A DNA stretch of 9,795 nucleotides from JBBSEZ01 sp038239195 (GCA_038239195.1 JBBSEZ010000378.1:1-9795); one strand, 5' to 3'. Numbered from the stretch's first letter, positions 6,001 to 9,795 are shown. Numbers and translations are program-made. The notes: generated from the letters alone by a model not told the origin.

Positions 6001-8352
6001 TGGGGCAACTGGACGGGGTCGGTGGTCGCCGGGGCCGGCGCTGACGCTGCGGTCCAGGTTTACGGGGCTATTGCCGGCTCGGTGATAGCGGGACACGACG
6101 TCGGCGTGCGCGCCCTGGGCGCTTCCGCCCAGTTGACGGCTGCGGCGGGGCACGACGCCCTCGTGTGGGCGAATGGCGCCCTGTCGGGATCGGTGCAAGC
6201 CAACGACCAGGCATTCGCGACCGTCTACGGCGGTTCGCAGGGGCTATCTGTTCTGGGGGTAGTGGGAACGTGGGCCTGGTCCCCGAACGGGCCTGCCGAA
6301 GTCCCGGCAGCGGGGAGTTGGCAGGCGCAGATGCAGGGTGCCTTGACCCAGATGCTGGGCGCGCCGACCACGGACTTGGCGACCATCCTCGCACAGACGG
6401 TCGACAGCCGGGCCGCTGTCCTCCAGGACCAGGCACAGCAGCAACTCGTCGTTTCGCAGGACGCCACTTCCCTGGCCGACAACCAGGCGTTGCTGGCCCA
6501 AGGAGTGACAGACGTCGGCGCAGCCCAGGCGCAGATGGACCAGCAGCAGGGCGCGGCGAGCCAGCAGGTACTCGCGACGGTCCTCGCGGGGCGGGCCTCC
6601 GTGGGGCAGGCGTTGCAGGGCTGGCAGGACCAGGCGGCGACCGCCCGGGCCGCGACGGGGGCGGACGCCGCCCAGCAGAAGCAGCAGGACGTGCAAGACC
6701 GCCAGGACGCGCTGGGCGCGGCGGGCCAGGTGGCTCAGGCGGGGCAACAGGCGCTCCAACAGCACCCGGCAAACCTGGCGCAGCTGAAGGCGACCATGGC
6801 CGAAGGCCGCGCCGACAACTTCGCGCACCTAGCGGACGAGAAGGGATCGCGGCTGGGCAACTGGGCCCAGGCGTTCGGGGCCAAGGTCGCGTTGCCGCAG
6901 TCGGTCCAACTGGCGCTGAACTTCGGCGCGCCGGCAGGGGGTTGGGTGCTCGGGGCCGGCGTGTTCGGCATGGCCCCGATGCCCGCCGGCCTGGCTGGCC
7001 CGGTCGCCCCGCCCCCGGCCGCGCCCGCCCCGGCAGGCCCCGCCGCCCCGGCGGCGCCCGCGGCCCCGGCCGCGCCGGCGCCTGCCGCCCCGGCGGCGAA
7101 CGCCGGGAAGCAGTTCGTGTGGTGGGGCAGAGGGTTCTGGGGCGGACTCATTGGGGGCGCCGTCGCCGGGGCCATCGTAGGAGCTTTCGCCGGGGCCCTG
7201 ATTGCTGGCATTCCCAGCGTTGGCGTTGCCGCGCTACCGGGCGCGCTCATCGGAGGAGGCATCGGGCTGGTGTTGGGGGCGGCGCTGGGCGCGTGGTGGG
7301 GCGGCTACCAAAGCACCTTCCTCGGGGGGCTGTGGCGAGGAGCCGTCGTCGGGGCCCTCTCTGGTTTGGCTGGGGCGGGCGCGCTGATCATCGGTGGCAC
7401 GGCGCTTAAGGCCGTGGTCGTGCTGGGCGTAGGCGCGGCCATCGGCCTGCTGCTCGATGGCGGGCGCCAGGCTGTCGAGATGCAGTTGGGCGATCGGGCC
7501 CGGGGGGACTGGGACTTCGAGGAGATGGCGAGGGCCGCGGCGGGCGGGGCCTTGCTGCCGGGGCTGGCCGGCTGGCTCCCGGTGGTTGCGGTGACGTGGG
7601 TGGCCCTCGGCGGCATCGGGGTCGGTGTGTGGTTCGGCAGGGAGAACATCCGCGCTGGCAAGCGGGTGGGCTACTACGACATCCTCGTTTCCCTTGTGGG
7701 GGGCTGGTTGGCGCGCGGGCAACTGCTGAAGCTACTTGCCCGTGCCAAGGCCCCGGCGCCACCCCCCGCTCGCCAGGTCCCCAAGGAAATTGTGCCACCC
7801 GTAGCGCCGCCCCCCGCCCGCCCCCTGGTGCCGGCTGTGGAAGGGTACAGGGCCTACCGGATCAAACAAGGGACGTGGGGCATCAAAGATCCGCAAGGGA
7901 AGCCCGTGCCTGGTCGCGAGTTCAGGACTATGCGGCAAGCCCAGGCGGCAGCGAAGGAACTAAATCCTCCTAACGTTGCCTTGGGGCTGGATACCATCGG
8001 GCCAGTACCAGCCCTCGACAACTTTGCGCGCCTTACCGGAGCACATCGCGACAACGCGTGGCGAGGGCTGGGGTTGCACAATGCTCCGCCTGGCCGTTTT
8101 GACATTGCGTTCGAGCAATCCCTCAACACGACCGTCGGAAGAGGCGGAAGGATCAAGTTCAATTTGGATAGCCTCGACGTGCCGAGAGCACTTGGAGGTG
8201 ACCCTGCCGTCCGTGTTGGAAGATATACCGAATGGGAATTACAGCAAATCATACGAAAGAAGATTTGGCTTGACGCCACCGATTTCTTCCTGAATGGGCG
8301 AAAATTGAAACCCGACGAAGTGCGAGGATTGGGCCTCACCCTTGTGCCCTGA
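1..8352 (+). CDS. Giant beta-solenoid surface protein with C-terminal toxin-like domain (5' end probably outside window)
   Basis: This frame is open from base 1 and stops with TGA at 8350-8352. The first ATG is at 13 (2779 residues from there), but no Shine-Dalgarno sequence precedes it, no signal peptide follows it and no stop lies upstream, so the real start is probably further left. Residues below are counted from that ATG: 1-160 Pro/Gly/Ala/Ser-rich; about 161-247 a He_PIG-type Ig-like module; about 340-795 a solenoid of roughly 19-residue coils; 796-835 a proline-rich interruption; about 876-2076 a solenoid of 18-residue coils; about 2110-2286 Gln/Ala-rich helices; 2324-2365 a Pro/Ala hinge; 2375-2568 glycine-zipper hydrophobic segments; 2610-2779 a globular C-terminal domain. 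Inference: a stalk displayed outside the cell that presents or delivers a C-terminal effector. A passive adhesin or cell-envelope protein is the main alternative. That this is a real gene is nearly certain; the effector role is moderately supported. Confidence 0.93.
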   Translation, partial: PAHTMLAPQASFLPAAPTFAGAGSPTNSGFISPLPLFAAPSLPAVPVPSSAGPADGPSGFVQPALPEATSFGGPPQTIPLGSFASAVPPTPSAALPLLQPPAPGTAPPPVVPPVFVATPPSNGAEVTAPGPTIPAGPSVTNPSSGGGGSLANPMPGGSVVGSPLRLINPGDQLVNEVTGAGFGVVVASPGDHPGITYGATGLPAGMMIDPSSGYVSGMPEYRTPATYQVTVQASDGTHTDSTTFVLTTIIVLGPGESWSDNYAGHAPSVSVSNVGGGTVQVSPGLGSAALTPYNGPMPGGSSGTLGGPSGAAGGPATTAYGVWVQGENGYAGNGSWTGPADSLAFSATGSVDAIAIAGALTVVAGGDVGALSGSSVSASAGGAIASITATADVGWVNGQGNVGPVHAGTNIQGVSAGGTLATVKAAGNIGSVATNGDLTAAVSAGGNVGSVTAGHDLTGSVTAGGNIQDVLASHDLQSKIQAGGDISFVGAGSWSAPQGGSGNSVTGGNVAGSVTAVGHVGTVAANGGNLSASVIAGGSLDDVWVTGDLTAAAIDAISVGGLLDSDILAESDVGSVWAGKGASDTLHAGGNVGQIAAGGTISEDIVAGTGDVGPITAGVTGYGDVVGSIHAGGQVASVLAQNGNVDAAIAAGGSVGWVQAGASGTASASTSASAGGNIAGSIQAAGQVGPVAAVGGSMSAGVSAGANLSWVWATNDVSGAIVAAGSVGDVYAAQGSVSGSVTASTGSVGAVTAGRGVTGALTAGGNIGNVTAGTVAGGSIVGSIRAGGSIGAITADGGAGAAGAVASLPTQVPQPQDAGAGATPPVAPPPPATPGLAGGGNIVGAIFAVASIGAVTAFGNISQDVTAGGRLGPVWALQNITSNIRVGDGGAQVSAWGTMGGSVQGNGDVSAWARGNLNSAVTSLQGAADVGSWGDLGGSVRAASDVSAWALRDLGQAGHSLVSEKGEVFADAFGSVRDDIQGCRSVVTDSWGQLVGNVTSTAGDIFATAQGAITSPHIEAKGYAFVFSFDSVRADVTASTESAAVIAFGDYQGTLIAQKSAAINAIGDVSGSLRAIDGEMSVYANRILGTVQAGTDLFVEAYADVSAALSAGDGINVGVYGKLSGTIATAGGGVTAFASGDVQSQVIAAGDVEVTSWGAITGGLTSQTRTVEASAYTDVSGTVTGEAGADVVAYGNVSGNVTALSGAVEVFAAGTVSGAVRGTGDASVLAGQDVSGAVTAGGAGSNAQVVAYGSVSGVVLASGDALVLADSAIGGAVTATAGSAVVAAGGSVTGDVRAGQSASVQALGDVGNVVVAGGDASVFASGNAVVGVTAGGQASVSSNGDTRAIIAAGGTATVFALGAVRATSVEAVGGAAVYAGADAALQVNAQSASIYALGALQASVTTTGDATLFAWGDVQATVTTDGSASVGAGGNLSATVSAGTSLSAWAYGQGLAANGSSGAGPALQGAYDAGADATVWSAGAIDATVLAETWAWEQAGGAVAGALAAGGSAYVEAADGVSASVQGKADVTVLALAGSVTGECVGGSTVSVTAAQDVTGTVKAGSDASVWAFGDVSGDVQGGGNATVSAWGAVTGKVSAGYDARVQAQREISGATLAGHDATVSAGLSEGPGGQGIAGSGASGSVTAGNDASVSAWGAVSGAVTAGEDASVWSGGDVGGDVAAPRDANVTAWGSVSGDVTAAGAADVWARNDVIGAIAGGSSAQVEAWGNVGGGVTSTHEVNVWAARDVTGDVSAGDNANVVAWGELRGNVSAGENATAWCVGALSGDVTAGNDASATSWGDVVGRVSGGRNASVFAAGTAAGHVEAGLDATVNAYAGVTGSVHAGNDAGVATHGNLTGNVTAGGSASAEVGGNIAASVTAGQDASVWAGGDFAAGQTITAGGNATVTAWGQALGDVATQGSLDVWAYGDVSGHLTAGGDAWVVSWSNRTGDLTAGGGAWIEVTGNLTGSVTAGQGADIWALGDVSGAVATGGPATVLVWGNWTGSVVAGAGADAAVQVYGAIAGSVIAGHDVGVRALGASAQLTAAAGHDALVWANGALSGSVQANDQAFATVYGGSQGLSVLGVVGTWAWSPNGPAEVPAAGSWQAQMQGALTQMLGAPTTDLATILAQTVDSRAAVLQDQAQQQLVVSQDATSLADNQALLAQGVTDVGAAQAQMDQQQGAASQQVLATVLAGRASVGQALQGWQDQAATARAATGADAAQQKQQDVQDRQDALGAAGQVAQAGQQALQQHPANLAQLKATMAEGRADNFAHLADEKGSRLGNWAQAFGAKVALPQSVQLALNFGAPAGGWVLGAGVFGMAPMPAGLAGPVAPPPAAPAPAGPAAPAAPAAPAAPAPAAPAANAGKQFVWWGRGFWGGLIGGAVAGAIVGAFAGALIAGIPSVGVAALPGALIGGGIGLVLGAALGAWWGGYQSTFLGGLWRGAVVGALSGLAGAGALIIGGTALKAVVVLGVGAAIGLLLDGGRQAVEMQLGDRARGDWDFEEMARAAAGGALLPGLAGWLPVVAVTWVALGGIGVGVWFGRENIRAGKRVGYYDILVSLVGGWLARGQLLKLLARAKAPAPPPARQVPKEIVPPVAPPPARPLVPAVEGYRAYRIKQGTWGIKDPQGKPVPGREFRTMRQAQAAAKELNPPNVALGLDTIGPVPALDNFARLTGAHRDNAWRGLGLHNAPPGRFDIAFEQSLNTTVGRGGRIKFNLDSLDVPRALGGDPAVRVGRYTEWELQQIIRKKIWLDATDFFLNGRKLKPDEVRGLGLTLVP
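493..753 (+). other. He_PIG-type Ig-like module within the giant protein
   Basis: Residues about 161-247 carry the hallmark of the putative Ig (He_PIG) family: a 'Y.ATGLPAGM.IDP.SG.VSG.P' core, then a 'TYQVTVQASDG' strand and a closing 'TFVLTT' strand. In this family the Leu-Pro-x-Gly and the 'G.(I/V)SG.P' turns are the diagnostic positions, and both are present. Such modules occur in extracellular bacterial adhesins and stalk proteins, which supports surface location of the whole protein. Only one copy is present, placed just before the solenoid, so it may cap or initiate the stalk. Assignment is by motif only. Confidence 0.8.
1030..2396 (+). repeat. First beta-solenoid array, about 19-residue coils
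   Basis: The encoded residues, about 340-795, repeat a 'GN(V/I)GSVTAG.DLTGSVTAG' unit. Three consecutive coils at 1279-1449 are each exactly 19 residues (57 bases) and begin Gly-Asn-Ile/Val or Gly-Asn-Ile. Elsewhere the unit is looser, with short insertions such as the Ser/Thr/Ala-rich stretch near 1985-2020. The alternating small and beta-branched residues, with Gly-Gly-Asn turns at fixed spacing, are typical of a right-handed parallel beta-helix. This part is nearly free of aromatic residues compared with the second array, so the two arrays are distinct repeat subfamilies. Confidence 0.8.
2397..2520 (+). other. Proline-rich interruption of the solenoid
   Basis: Residues about 796-835 break the coil pattern with an Ala/Gly run, a 'P.QVPQPQD' segment and a 'PPVAPPPPATP' segment, then return to a coil starting Gly-Gly-Asn-Ile-Val-Gly. 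The insertion sits within the 19-residue array shortly before its change to 18-residue coils, so it is more likely a loop projecting from the helix or a flexible joint than a domain of its own. It could also be a processing site; nothing in the sequence decides this. Confidence 0.6.
2640..6240 (+). repeat. Second beta-solenoid array, 18-residue (54-base) coils
   Basis: Residues about 876-2076 are built from coils with the consensus 'AxVxAWGxVSGxVTAGxD'. From 4954 to 6210 the register can be written out without gaps: 23 coils in 419 residues, 20 of them exactly 18 residues and three (coils 14, 20 and 22) longer by one or two. Upstream the register continues with more variation and a few inserts (4336-4428, 4864-4953). 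Cysteine is very rare. The repeat is conserved in protein pattern but diverged in DNA sequence, so it is not a recent tandem expansion. Expected structure: a parallel beta-helix with one coil per repeat. Confidence 0.88.
6300..6870 (+). other. Gln/Ala-rich helical region
   Basis: After the last coil the composition changes abruptly. Residues about 2097-2286 are rich in Gln, Ala, Asp, Leu and Arg, with no turns of the solenoid type and long stretches that fit amphipathic helix. Runs such as 'QDQAQQQL' and 'QQKQQDVQDRQDAL' suggest coiled coil or a helical bundle. In stalked effector proteins such a segment can separate stalk from tip or mediate oligomerisation. The role here is inferred. Confidence 0.6.
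6984..7105 (+). other. Pro/Ala-rich hinge
   Basis: Residues about 2324-2365 are almost entirely proline and alanine with a little glycine, in the style of a flexible extended linker. It lies between the helical region and the hydrophobic glycine-zipper segments. The DNA is a run of GCC/GCG/CCC codons of extreme GC content. A second, shorter Pro-rich linker near 7746-7836 separates the hydrophobic region from the C-terminal domain, so the membrane-like part is bracketed by two hinges. Confidence 0.7.
7119..7715 (+). other. Glycine-zipper hydrophobic (membrane-associated) region
   Basis: Residues about 2370-2568 contain several hydrophobic stretches with small residues every fourth position: 'GGAVAGAIVGAFAGALIAG', 'GALIGGGIGLVLGAALGAWW', 'GAVVGALSGLAGAGALIIGG', and a later 'WLPVVAVTWVALGGIGVGVW'. 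Repeated G-x-x-x-G spacing is the glycine-zipper pattern of membrane-inserting helices. The end of the region, 'FGRENIRAGKRVGYYDILVS', then 'LVGGWLARG', resembles the hydrophobic pretoxin segments found before C-terminal toxins in Rhs and similar proteins. Inference: it helps the C-terminal domain associate with or cross a membrane. It could instead anchor the protein. Confidence 0.65.
7840..8349 (+). other. C-terminal globular domain, candidate toxin
   Basis: Residues about 2610-2779 follow a proline-rich linker and form the last domain of the protein. The first part (7843-7962) reads as a small strand-strand-helix module, 'YRAYRIKQGTWGIKD' to 'TMRQAQAAAKEL', similar in style to DUF2188-like modules. 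The rest contains polar motifs that could be catalytic: 'GAHRDNAW' (His at about residue 2678), 'GLHN' (His at about 2689), 'FDIAFEQ' (Asp 2697, Glu 2701), and near the end 'YTEWELQQI' (Trp 2741) and 'FFLNGRKL'. GC is about 51% at 8161-8340, far below the stalk. I do not recognise a named toxin family. The toxin role is inferred from terminal position, size, base composition and neighbours. Confidence 0.5.
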
Positions 8353-8372
8353 CCGGGGTCGAGGGGGTGGCG

Positions 8373-8378
8373 AGGGAG
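8373..8378 (+). promoter_or_regulatory. Shine-Dalgarno site of the small downstream gene
   Basis: AGGGAG lies nine bases before the ATG at 8388. This favours that ATG over an in-frame GTG at 8367, which has only a G run before it and would swallow the ribosome site. The site lies in the 35-base gap after the stop of the giant gene, so the two genes are probably cotranscribed. Confidence 0.6.
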
Positions 8379-8387
8379 AAGTTCACC

Positions 8388-8765
8388 ATGAAAGCCTCCA
8401 AGCAGTTACACTGGCAGCACGGCGCCGTTGCGCTCTATGCCGAGATTCACCTCGACGTAGAAAGCTCCCAGGGCGAGCGCCAGGAACTCACAATTGCCCA
8501 GCCGGTCCCTCCGCAGTATTCAGGTGCGATCCAGTTCGCGGTGAATCTGTTTGTTGAAACCTACGGTTGGCAAGATTCGGCGTTGGCCAATCTTGATGTT
8601 ACTGTTCTCTCGATAAAGGGGGTGCCGGGCGACACGACGCTGTGCGCGATAGCCTATGTGACATTCCAAGCCATTTGCGATGCATTCAACAGAGATGGAG
8701 AACTATCCTTTTCGTTCAACCGAGGGTCTGGAACTTTCTCGATCAATCTGCCATCCGTGGGGTGA
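8388..8765 (+). CDS. Small acidic protein, candidate cognate immunity protein
   Basis: This gene encodes 125 residues from the ATG at 8388, chosen because a good Shine-Dalgarno site precedes it; a GTG at 8367 would add seven residues. It starts 35 bases after the giant gene on the same strand and shares its terminal low GC (about 51% at 8581-8760). There is no signal peptide or membrane segment, so the product should be cytoplasmic. The sequence shows an N-terminal strand region, then 'GAIQFAVNLFVETYGW', a strand 'LDVTVLSIKG', and a helix 'DTTLCAIAYVTFQAICDAF'. That order loosely recalls domain IV of elongation factor G, with its 'DVKVTL.DG' and 'VDSS..AF..A' features; this is a weak resemblance only. 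Position and size fit an immunity protein that binds the C-terminal domain of the giant protein. No family is firmly recognised. Confidence 0.75.
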   Translation: MKASKQLHWQHGAVALYAEIHLDVESSQGERQELTIAQPVPPQYSGAIQFAVNLFVETYGWQDSALANLDVTVLSIKGVPGDTTLCAIAYVTFQAICDAFNRDGELSFSFNRGSGTFSINLPSVG

Positions 8766-8900
8766 ACCCGTCCTGACAAAATCGACCGACGGCGGAATCC
8801 GGGCAGCGAGGTGGCGATGCACCGAGGCTACGCGACCTCTAGACCGAGCGAGCCTCATCATCGCCTGCTTCATCAAGAAGCACCGGGCTCGTCGCTACTG

Positions 8901-8927
8901 TTGGGGGCCCAGGAGCTCCCCTATAAA
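8901..8927 (+). promoter_or_regulatory. Weak promoter-like sequence in the 8766-9048 gap
   Basis: TTGGGG at 8901-8906 and TATAAA at 8922-8927 are separated by 15 bases, shorter than the usual 17. The G/C runs between them could also form a poor hairpin. If real it would give the SUKH gene its own transcript, beginning roughly 90-110 bases before its start. I see no other gene, RNA, strong terminator or repeat in this gap of about 280 bases. Confidence 0.2.
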
Positions 8928-9048
8928 GACTCTTAAGCCTGTTCGGTCACGAGGCCGGTTTCCTTGCGAGAAGACAAGAGCAGAGCCTGGATCCCCGGCA
9001 ACGGGTTATCAGTGTAGGCATAGCGTGAAAAACAAGTACGACGTCGTG

Positions 9049-9735
9049 ATGAGACGCCTTCACTACTACCCGATGCCGTGGCGTGTGCCGATCGCGGAAG
9101 CCGACATCCAGGACTTCGAGCGCGAACTCGGCTATCCCTTGCCTGCGGACTACCGAACCTTCCTCCTCGATTACGGCTTCACCGGGTGTGAGCCCTACGT
9201 ATACTACCCGAACGCCGATGACCCCCGCCCGGCGGGCGGACTCTCACCATTCCACGGCCTGATGCGGGGCCAGCCTGCTGACCTGCGCACCCTACGGCGG
9301 GTGTTCGCTGGTCGGCTCCCAGAGCGCCTGATGGCGTTCGCCTACAGCCCCGGTGGGCAACTGTGCCTCTCGCTGCACGGCGAGGACGCTGGCTGCGTCT
9401 ACTGGTGGGAGCAGAACGCCCCCCTCGATGACCCCGACTTCCCCCTCATCCTCGTCGCGCACGACTTCGACTCCTTCATGCATTCCCTCGTCCGGGTTGA
9501 AGAGCCTGACAACCCGCCCGAGCCGAGCGAAGAAGCGGAGGCAAACCCGCCCCCCGCCGGACGAACGCCTGCGGGAGGCGGTGACGTGCTTCGCCGAGCC
9601 GATCAGACGCACCTAGCGAGTGGAGAAATACGTCCGAACTCATCCGAAGAAACGGTATGCGATCATGGCCTGGACTGGTCAACCGATGTTGGAGTGCGTA
9701 GAATAGGGTATGACGCCGTATTTCATGGTCAATGA
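9049..9735 (+). CDS. SMI1/KNR4 (SUKH) family protein, probable immunity protein
   Basis: This gene encodes 228 residues from the ATG at 9049. GTGs at 9025 and 9046 are in-frame alternatives; a weak TAGG precedes the former, and no candidate has a strong ribosome site. The SUKH signature is clear: 'EADIQDFERELGYPLPADYRTFLL' split over residues about 19-42, a central 'LMAFAYSPGGQLCLSLHGEDAGCVYWW' region, and a closing 'HDFDSFMHSL' helix. Many SUKH proteins are cytoplasmic immunity proteins against nuclease toxins, and the family is common beside polymorphic toxin genes. After about residue 150 comes a Pro/Glu-rich and then low-complexity tail of nearly 80 residues that is not part of the domain. 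GC (about 62% at 9061-9180) lies between that of the stalk and the small gene upstream. The frame is open further left, to an ATG at 8680, but that upstream part reads as non-coding and overlaps the preceding gene. Confidence 0.85.
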   Translation: MRRLHYYPMPWRVPIAEADIQDFERELGYPLPADYRTFLLDYGFTGCEPYVYYPNADDPRPAGGLSPFHGLMRGQPADLRTLRRVFAGRLPERLMAFAYSPGGQLCLSLHGEDAGCVYWWEQNAPLDDPDFPLILVAHDFDSFMHSLVRVEEPDNPPEPSEEAEANPPPAGRTPAGGGDVLRRADQTHLASGEIRPNSSEETVCDHGLDWSTDVGVRRIGYDAVFHGQ

Positions 9736-9795
9736 GGAAACGCTGAACCGCACTCCACCGGAGGTGGTGGAGTATCTGCGTTTTCTGCGTCGGCG
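9710..9795 (+). CDS. Possible start of a further gene, cut by the right edge
   Basis: From the ATG at 9710 a frame stays open to the end of the window (28 complete codons, 'MTPYFMVNEETLNRTPPEVVEYL' in parts). It overlaps the last 26 bases of the SUKH gene in another frame. A second ATG lies at 9725. The 'TPPEVVEYL' stretch is faintly like the start of IS66-type transposases ('PPEV..LI'), which are abundant in Gemmata-like genomes, but 28 residues are too few to tell. No well-placed ribosome site is visible: AGGG at 9705-9708 is too close to the first ATG. Confidence 0.35.
   Translation, partial: MTPYFMVNEETLNRTPPEVVEYLRFLRR

Noticed and set aside
775..6198. A very long antisense open frame (about 1800 codons) opposite the solenoid.
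   Set aside because: It exists because the sense gene is extremely GC-rich and repeats in units of 54 or 57 bases, both multiples of three, so a stop-free antisense frame is copied coil after coil. Its translation is rich in Arg, His, Gly, Asp and Ala without domain features.
2640..6240. The regular 54-base repetition considered as a CRISPR array or DNA-level tandem repeat.
   Set aside because: The repetition is in the protein pattern, the DNA copies are strongly diverged, and there are no constant repeats separated by unique spacers.
1182..7409. Several long overlapping same-strand frames (for example 1182-2585, 2622-4028, 4242-6044, 6165-7409).
   Set aside because: They are shifted readings of the giant gene. 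They encode Arg/Gly-rich low-complexity sequence, whereas the main frame gives clear coils and domains.
8902..8920. G-run and C-run around an AGGA loop, considered as a terminator hairpin.
   Set aside because: Only about four or five pairs form before a mismatch and no T-run follows.
8817..8936. A 39-codon open frame in the gap between the small gene and the SUKH gene, with GAGG five bases before its ATG.
   Set aside because: The encoded peptide is rich in His, Ser, Pro and Arg without pattern, and the ribosome site could be chance in GC-rich DNA. I could not support it as a gene.
8680..9048. In-frame extension of the SUKH gene back to an ATG at 8680.
   Set aside because: It overlaps the preceding gene by 86 bases in another frame, and its translation before about 9025 has no domain features. 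SUKH proteins normally start shortly before the 'E.LG..LP..YR' motif.

Overview
The window is very GC-rich (about 77% in a sampled part of the repeat region, 5041-5160). It carries one giant gene, read left to right, that fills about 85% of it. The size, the Gly/Ala/Val-rich repeat composition, the He_PIG-type Ig module and the SUKH (SMI1/KNR4) gene downstream suggest a planctomycete of the Gemmata group. This is an inference from style; no rRNA or other marker gene is present.

Layout. Bases 1-8352 encode a protein of at least 2779 residues whose frame is open at the left edge, so the true start probably lies outside the window. In order it has a Pro/Gly/Ala/Ser-rich N-terminal stretch, one He_PIG-type Ig-like module, a beta-solenoid of 19-residue coils, a proline-rich interruption, and a very long solenoid of 18-residue coils. 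These are followed by a Gln/Ala-rich helical region, a Pro/Ala hinge, a glycine-zipper membrane region, and a C-terminal globular domain of about 170 residues. GC content falls from over 70% to about 51% in that last domain. Bases 8388-8765 hold a small gene with the same low GC. Bases 8766-9048 hold no convincing gene, only a weak promoter-like sequence. Bases 9049-9735 encode a SUKH-family protein, and the start of another possible gene runs off the right edge from 9710.

How the parts may work together. The architecture (long repeat stalk, membrane-active segment, compositionally distinct C-terminal tip, small adjacent gene, then a SUKH gene) is that of a polymorphic toxin with immunity genes, comparable in logic to CdiA/CdiI or Rhs systems. 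The stalk is of a different kind: it carries no recognisable filamentous haemagglutinin or YD repeats, and no secretion partner is in view. The SUKH call is firm. The toxin and first-immunity calls rest on position, size and composition. The most striking structural observation is a strictly 18-residue coil register in which an aromatic residue alternates between coil positions 4 and 6, giving a 36-residue superperiod.
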